Shown: piece after piece, positions 20,678 to 23,457 of the stretch
How positions within the stretch are numbered: the stretch's first letter is position 1
Layout: each line of letters starts with the position of its first letter
NCBI GenBank assembly: GCA_031405895.1
Contig: JANOFL010000091.1
Location: forward strand, 1 to 23,457
Length of the DNA stretch: 23,457 nt
Origin: BJ22 sp031405895
Lineage (GTDB): Bacteria > Planctomycetota > Planctomycetia > Pirellulales > Pirellulaceae
Reading direction: 5' to 3'
Position numbers and translations under genes: made by a program
Notes under the pieces: model-generated
The model's database searches: none
What the model saw: only the letters and a program-made list of their open reading frames with translations
What the model was told of the DNA's origin: nothing

Positions 20678-22258
20678 TCACCTGGCCGGGAAAAACCGCG
20701 CGATCGTGGCGGCCCCTGGCCGCTGCGTGACCAGACTGGTCACAAACAGGGCCAGTGTGGAAGCAGCGAGAATCAACACGACTGGCTCCAGGCCGACCAG
20801 CTGAGGGCCAATCCGAACCGGCACGGTGAACTCCTGATTCGCGCCCCAGTCCGATTTCCAAAACAGGTAGCCCCAACTGCCCGCCATCGCGAGCACCGAG
20901 GAGAACGCACCCGCCGCGGTCAGGCCGCGCCAGTAGAGCGCCGTGAAAACGAGCGGAAACAGCCCCGCGAATCCCGCGAAGCACCAGACGCCCAACGCGA
21001 ACACGCTCCGGTTTCCGGCCAACCACCAGCTCAACCACCAGGTGACCGCCATCACCAGCACGACAAAGACCCGCGCGATCCAGATTTCGGTTCCATCGGA
21101 GAACCGCCGTCGTTCACCCCGGCCCGACACGACTTCGCTGGCGAACATAGTGCCGACGCACAGCACCTGGCTGTCGAGCGACGACATGATCGCTGCGAGA
21201 ATGCCAGCCGTCACCAACCCGGAGACCAGCGGCGAGAGCTGGCTCTTGACCAGGAACGGCAGGACCTTGTTCGGGTCGGACTGGATCGCCGCTGGCAAGT
21301 CGACCGCCGACGCCAAGATGCCGATGAACACGCACGGCAGCCAGACCAGCAGGATCAACACCGGGTGCAGGATGATCGACAGCCGGAAGGTCTTCGCCGA
21401 CCGCGCCGACAGCCAGTGCTGGAACAGGTGCGGGAACATTCCCATCGAAAGCGGAATCAGCAGGTAAGCGAGGAAGCTGTAGCGGCTCATCCGCTCGCGG
21501 GAGAACAATTCGGGGTCTACATCGCCCGTCGCCCACTGCAAGTTGGCAAGCGGGTTGTCCTGTCGGCCGATCTTTTCGGCAAGGAACACGAACGCCACGA
21601 TTCCCAGCACGACAAACAGCAGGGTCTGTCCGGCGTTGGCCCAGGTCGTCCCGCGCATCCCGCCCAGCAACACATAGGCCAGCACCACGAGGCAAACGAC
21701 CAGCGTTCCCAGCCAGGCCGGCACGCCGCCATCCAGCGCCGGGTTCACGTGGTCGAAAAGCGGCCAGTCGGGAAAGGCCCCCGCCGTCATGGAAAGGATC
21801 AACGCCCCACCTCCAATCACACCCGCGAGCATCAAGGGCACCAACAAGCCGACCAGGACGGGAAACAGCACCCAGCCGATCAGCGGGCTTTCCAGCCGGT
21901 CGCGAAAGAACTGGATTTGCGTCGTGTAGCCGTAGCGTTGGCCGAAAGCCCACAGCCGGGTGCCGATCAGGAACACACAGAGCGAATGCACGATCCCGCT
22001 CGACGAAGCCATCAGCCCGTAGATGCCGATCCCTTTCTTGTAGGCCTCGCCGCTGCTGCCGACCATCGCGAAGGCCGTCATCGTGGTGCCGAACAGGCAG
22101 AGCAGAAGCAACACCGGCCCGACCGTGTGGCTCGCCAGCAAGAAATCCTTCCGCGTGCCGCGCGAAAAGAGGCTGGCCGCACCGCCGACCAGCACCAGGG
22201 CCACCAGATAGATGCCGATCACGAGCATCCGCATCTGGGCCTCGTCAGATTCGTTCAT
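20678..22258 (-). CDS. Sodium:solute symporter (SSS/SLC5 family)
   Basis: This inner-membrane secondary transporter has 526 residues and about 13 hydrophobic helices. Conserved SSS-like parts include the first helix M-L-V-I-G-I-Y-L-V-A-L-V-L-V-G, R-K-D-F-L-L-A-S-H-T-V-G-P, G-T-T-M-T-A-F-A-M-V-G-S-S-G-E-A-Y and the G-I-L-A-A-I-M-S-S-L-D-S-Q helix, typical of the sodium-site region in TM8. The ATG at 22256-22258 overlaps the stop of the DUF3311 gene (ATGA), so translation is coupled. The DUF3311 plus SSS arrangement resembles PanF-like or acetate/pyruvate-like symporter pairs; the solute cannot be read from sequence. Confidence 0.93.
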   Translation of the reverse strand: MNESDEAQMRMLVIGIYLVALVLVGGAASLFSRGTRKDFLLASHTVGPVLLLLCLFGTTMTAFAMVGSSGEAYKKGIGIYGLMASSSGIVHSLCVFLIGTRLWAFGQRYGYTTQIQFFRDRLESPLIGWVLFPVLVGLLVPLMLAGVIGGGALILSMTAGAFPDWPLFDHVNPALDGGVPAWLGTLVVCLVVLAYVLLGGMRGTTWANAGQTLLFVVLGIVAFVFLAEKIGRQDNPLANLQWATGDVDPELFSRERMSRYSFLAYLLIPLSMGMFPHLFQHWLSARSAKTFRLSIILHPVLILLVWLPCVFIGILASAVDLPAAIQSDPNKVLPFLVKSQLSPLVSGLVTAGILAAIMSSLDSQVLCVGTMFASEVVSGRGERRRFSDGTEIWIARVFVVLVMAVTWWLSWWLAGNRSVFALGVWCFAGFAGLFPLVFTALYWRGLTAAGAFSSVLAMAGSWGYLFWKSDWGANQEFTVPVRIGPQLVGLEPVVLILAASTLALFVTSLVTQRPGAATIARFFPAR

Positions 22259-22518
22259 GATCGGGCCTCGGGTTCTCCGACGGGATCCGCTCCGGCCTTC
22301 AACGGCCCGGGACCCTTGCCGGCGATGGCATCGAGGTCATCGGGCCACCAGACAAAACAGGCCAAGGCCCAAAACGCCGCGGCCGCGAGACTGATGCCAA
22401 CGTGCCACGCCAGCCCGACCGGGAGAAAGCCCCACAACAGCTCGTCGTTCTCCCACAGCCACCAGTCCTGATGCAGGACCAGCAACAGGACGACCAACAG
22501 CCAGGCAACTCGGGGCAC
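22255..22518 (-). CDS. Small two-helix membrane protein, DUF3311 type
   Basis: The protein has 87 residues with two hydrophobic helices: V-A-W-L-L-V-V-L-L-L-V-L-H (about 4-16, extending through the tryptophan-rich turn) and a second at about 29-57 (LLWGFLPVGLAWHVGISLAA, then F-W-A-L-A-C-F-V-W-W-P). Tryptophan-rich 'LLWGFLPVGLAWH' is typical of DUF3311 proteins encoded directly upstream of SSS symporters, where they are probably accessory subunits. The start is GTG 22516-22518, with GGAG about nine bases upstream. The stop overlaps the symporter start. Confidence 0.85.
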   Translation of the reverse strand: MPRVAWLLVVLLLVLHQDWWLWENDELLWGFLPVGLAWHVGISLAAAAFWALACFVWWPDDLDAIAGKGPGPLKAGADPVGEPEARS

Positions 22519-22962
22519 TGGACCGACTCCGGAAATCCGGGTTGAATCTGTTCGAGGGAGAACGACACAGGCTTGGCATCATAGGCCAACCCGCGCGGCT
22601 GCCCAGCCGTTGGCCAAACAAACTCCGACAGGTTTCCGTCAGCGGCCCAGCCCTCCGGTCGCGCGAGCCCCCCAGGATCTTCCCGAAAATACTGGCCACA
22701 ACGCCGCCTCGAACGTTTCGCCGCAATCTTTCTGAACACGATTTTTCTGTCCACAATCTTGTCGTTTCCACCCCAGTTCCCTGCCGACGTCGTGTTGTTG
22801 TCTGCCAACAGCCTCTCTCAGCGGCACGGCGCAAGCCGCCGCTTCCTGTCGTTGGGACAATTCGTTTGATGGCGACTCGCACCGCCCCACCGTCCACCTG
22901 CAAGCTCGTTCTCCGGTATATGTCACCAAATGGTGACATATACCGCGAAAACAGAGACCCGG
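22519..22962. other. Gene-free stretch upstream of the symporter operon
   Basis: No reading frame here resembles a known protein. It is visibly less GC-rich than its surroundings around 22720-22800. It should contain the promoter of the DUF3311-symporter operon, but I see no clear hexamers. Its right end holds a perfect long palindrome (22914-22945). Confidence 0.6.
22914..22945. promoter_or_regulatory. Perfect palindrome, 15-bp arms (operator-like or mobile-repeat end)
   Basis: CGGTATATGTCACCA (22914-22928), AA, TGGTGACATATACCG (22931-22945). The arms match perfectly. The AT-rich TATATGTCACC core stands out in GC-rich DNA. It lies about 18 bases after the stop of the RHS-like remnant and 400 bases upstream of the symporter operon. 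It could be an operator for a dimeric regulator, a bidirectional hairpin or a dispersed repeat; nothing here decides. Confidence 0.55.
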
Positions 22963-23279
22963 CTACCAAGTCAAGTCGGTTTCCGGCGATTCAATCGCCG
23001 TGCGGTCCCGGTGGCACTCACGTTCTCGTAACGGCTGAATGAAGGTGTACTGCCCGGGCAGATTGTAAGCGAGGTTGACGCGATTGTCCTGCACGGCATG
23101 GAACCCCGCGCCGCTCCCCTGGGCCGTCTGGGTGATCCGCGTGTTGCGGTCGAGACTGTCGAACAGGTAAGCCGTCGTGTAGTCGGCCGTGACCTTCGGG
23201 TTGGGTTCGGCCCCCGTCCTGAACTCGGCCTTCATCAGGTCGCGATTGCCGACCAGGTCATACTCGGATAAAAACTGGA
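22963..23279 (-). pseudogene. RHS/YD-repeat-like protein, C-terminal fragment interrupted by a group II intron
   Basis: The reading frame downstream of the intron encodes E-Y-D-L-V-G-N-R-D, T-A-Y-L-F-D-S-L-D-R-N-T-R-I-T-Q-T, V-N-L-A-Y-N-L-P-G-Q-Y-T-F-I, the pattern of planctomycete RHS repeats ('YTFDALGRLTRITQT... YNALGQYTSI'). At about 23037 one extra base seems to shift the frame. The frame shifted by one gives S-R-Y-E-N-V-S-A-T-G, a natural continuation of such a repeat, whereas the open frame gives Q-P-L-R-E-R-E-C-H-R. Both then stop soon, far short of an RHS protein's end. The 5' exon would lie beyond the right edge. I read it as a decayed fragment, with cell-surface or toxin-type RHS origin inferred only from the family. 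Confidence 0.65.
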
Positions 23280-23352
23280 ATCGCGGTAGGGACCGCCGTT
23301 GCCGGCGGCCCCCCGCACAGATCCGTACGTGAGGGACTTCCTCATACGGCTC
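23280..23352 (-). ncRNA. Group II intron domains V and VI
   Basis: Domain V spans 23352-23320: GAGCCGTATGAGG, a short loop, CCTCACGTACGGATC. This gives the AGC triad near the 5' end and the two-base CG bulge before TACGG; one pair near the base is mismatched compared with the usual GGTTC end. Domain VI follows: GGGGCCGCCG / GCAA / CGGCGGTCCC, then TACCGC, in which the A (23287) is bulged against GCGG and would be the branch point, eight bases from the 3' end. Confidence 0.7.
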
Positions 23353-23457
23353 CTCCATTGGGTCAAACGATCCCAGGGCAATGCACTGACACCAGTCGTG
23401 ACGACCGTGCCACTCCAATTGATGTTGGGTCCGACGCAGAGTTCGGAACATCGGTGG
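23280..23457 (-). mobile_element. Group II intron, 3' end (continues past the window)
   Basis: Leftward reading shows the intron's catalytic 3' domains next to the RHS-like exon. The predicted 3' splice site is after ...CCGCGAT (last base 23280, fitting the AY rule), with exon TCCAGTTTTTATCC following. 23353-23457 is upstream intron sequence, or the end of its maturase gene. An open frame runs through it (with F-R-T-L-R-R-T-Q-H-Q-L-E-W-H-G), but I cannot match it to a reverse transcriptase, and the frame continues through domain V, where a maturase would normally have stopped. Confidence 0.65.

Noticed and set aside
20465..22471. Long open frame on the + strand, opposite the symporter and DUF3311 genes
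   Set aside because: The translation is rich in Q, H, R and P, without hydrophobic cores. The minus strand gives a clear SSS transporter.
23353..23457. C-terminal end of an intron-encoded maturase
   Set aside because: The open frame shows no reverse-transcriptase or maturase motif I can recognise and runs on through domain V. It is left as unassigned intron sequence.

Overview
The window is GC-rich bacterial DNA with a planctomycete character. This rests on the gene content seen together: a secreted FGly-type sulfatase, a lipoprotein with a C-terminal CxxCH haem motif, a DUF3311 plus SSS symporter pair, an RHS-like remnant and an ECF-sigma-like fragment. It also rests on many short dispersed palindromic repeats, including a heptanucleotide GATTTGA array and an 'EPEASATG'-encoding repeat. 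I cannot name a genus from the sequence.

Layout, left to right. 1-432 is a gene-free cluster of palindromic repeats. 433-891 (-) is a small membrane protein. 1140-3251 (-) is a Prc/Tsp-type S41 protease, divergent from 3600-5471 (+), an FHA-GAF-AAA+-Fis sigma-54-type activator. 5611-8399 (-) holds a large mechanosensitive channel of MscK type split into two translationally coupled genes: a periplasmic coiled-coil subunit and the MscS-type channel. 8577-8987 is gene-free. 8988-9410 (-) is an MntR-type metal regulator, and 9691-10050 (+) is a small ECF-sigma-region-2-like protein. 10177-11845 (-) holds a sulfatase preceded by a small unknown gene. That small gene's start codon overlaps, head to head, the start codon of a minimal kinase-like gene (11844-12377, +). 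A nested palindrome and a tRNA-Leu(CAA) follow. 12864-14051 (+) is the haem-motif lipoprotein.

The right half is almost entirely transcribed leftward. It runs DUF3311 protein and sodium:solute symporter (22518-20678), ribosomal protein bS18 with a clear intrinsic terminator (20550-20134), a YbgC-type thioesterase (20100-19663), a LolD/MacB-type ATPase (19507-18839), a SAM methyltransferase (18727-18107) and a 1292-residue FtsX-type permease (18110-14232). ATPase, methyltransferase and permease look like one ABC export unit. The permease gene carries two dispersed-repeat sequences translated in frame. At the right edge is the 3' end (domains V and VI) of a group II intron inserted into a decayed RHS-like gene.

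The most striking signal is the 18-unit heptanucleotide array inside the permease gene. A 7-nt repeat reads the same heptapeptide (ISNLKSQ, a coiled-coil-like heptad) in all three frames of one strand, and has stops in all three frames of the other. Such a repeat can therefore enter a coding region in any frame, but in only one orientation. Other points of interest are a covarying hairpin repeat family, the split channel, the zero-space divergent gene pair and a perfect 15-bp-arm palindrome near 22930.
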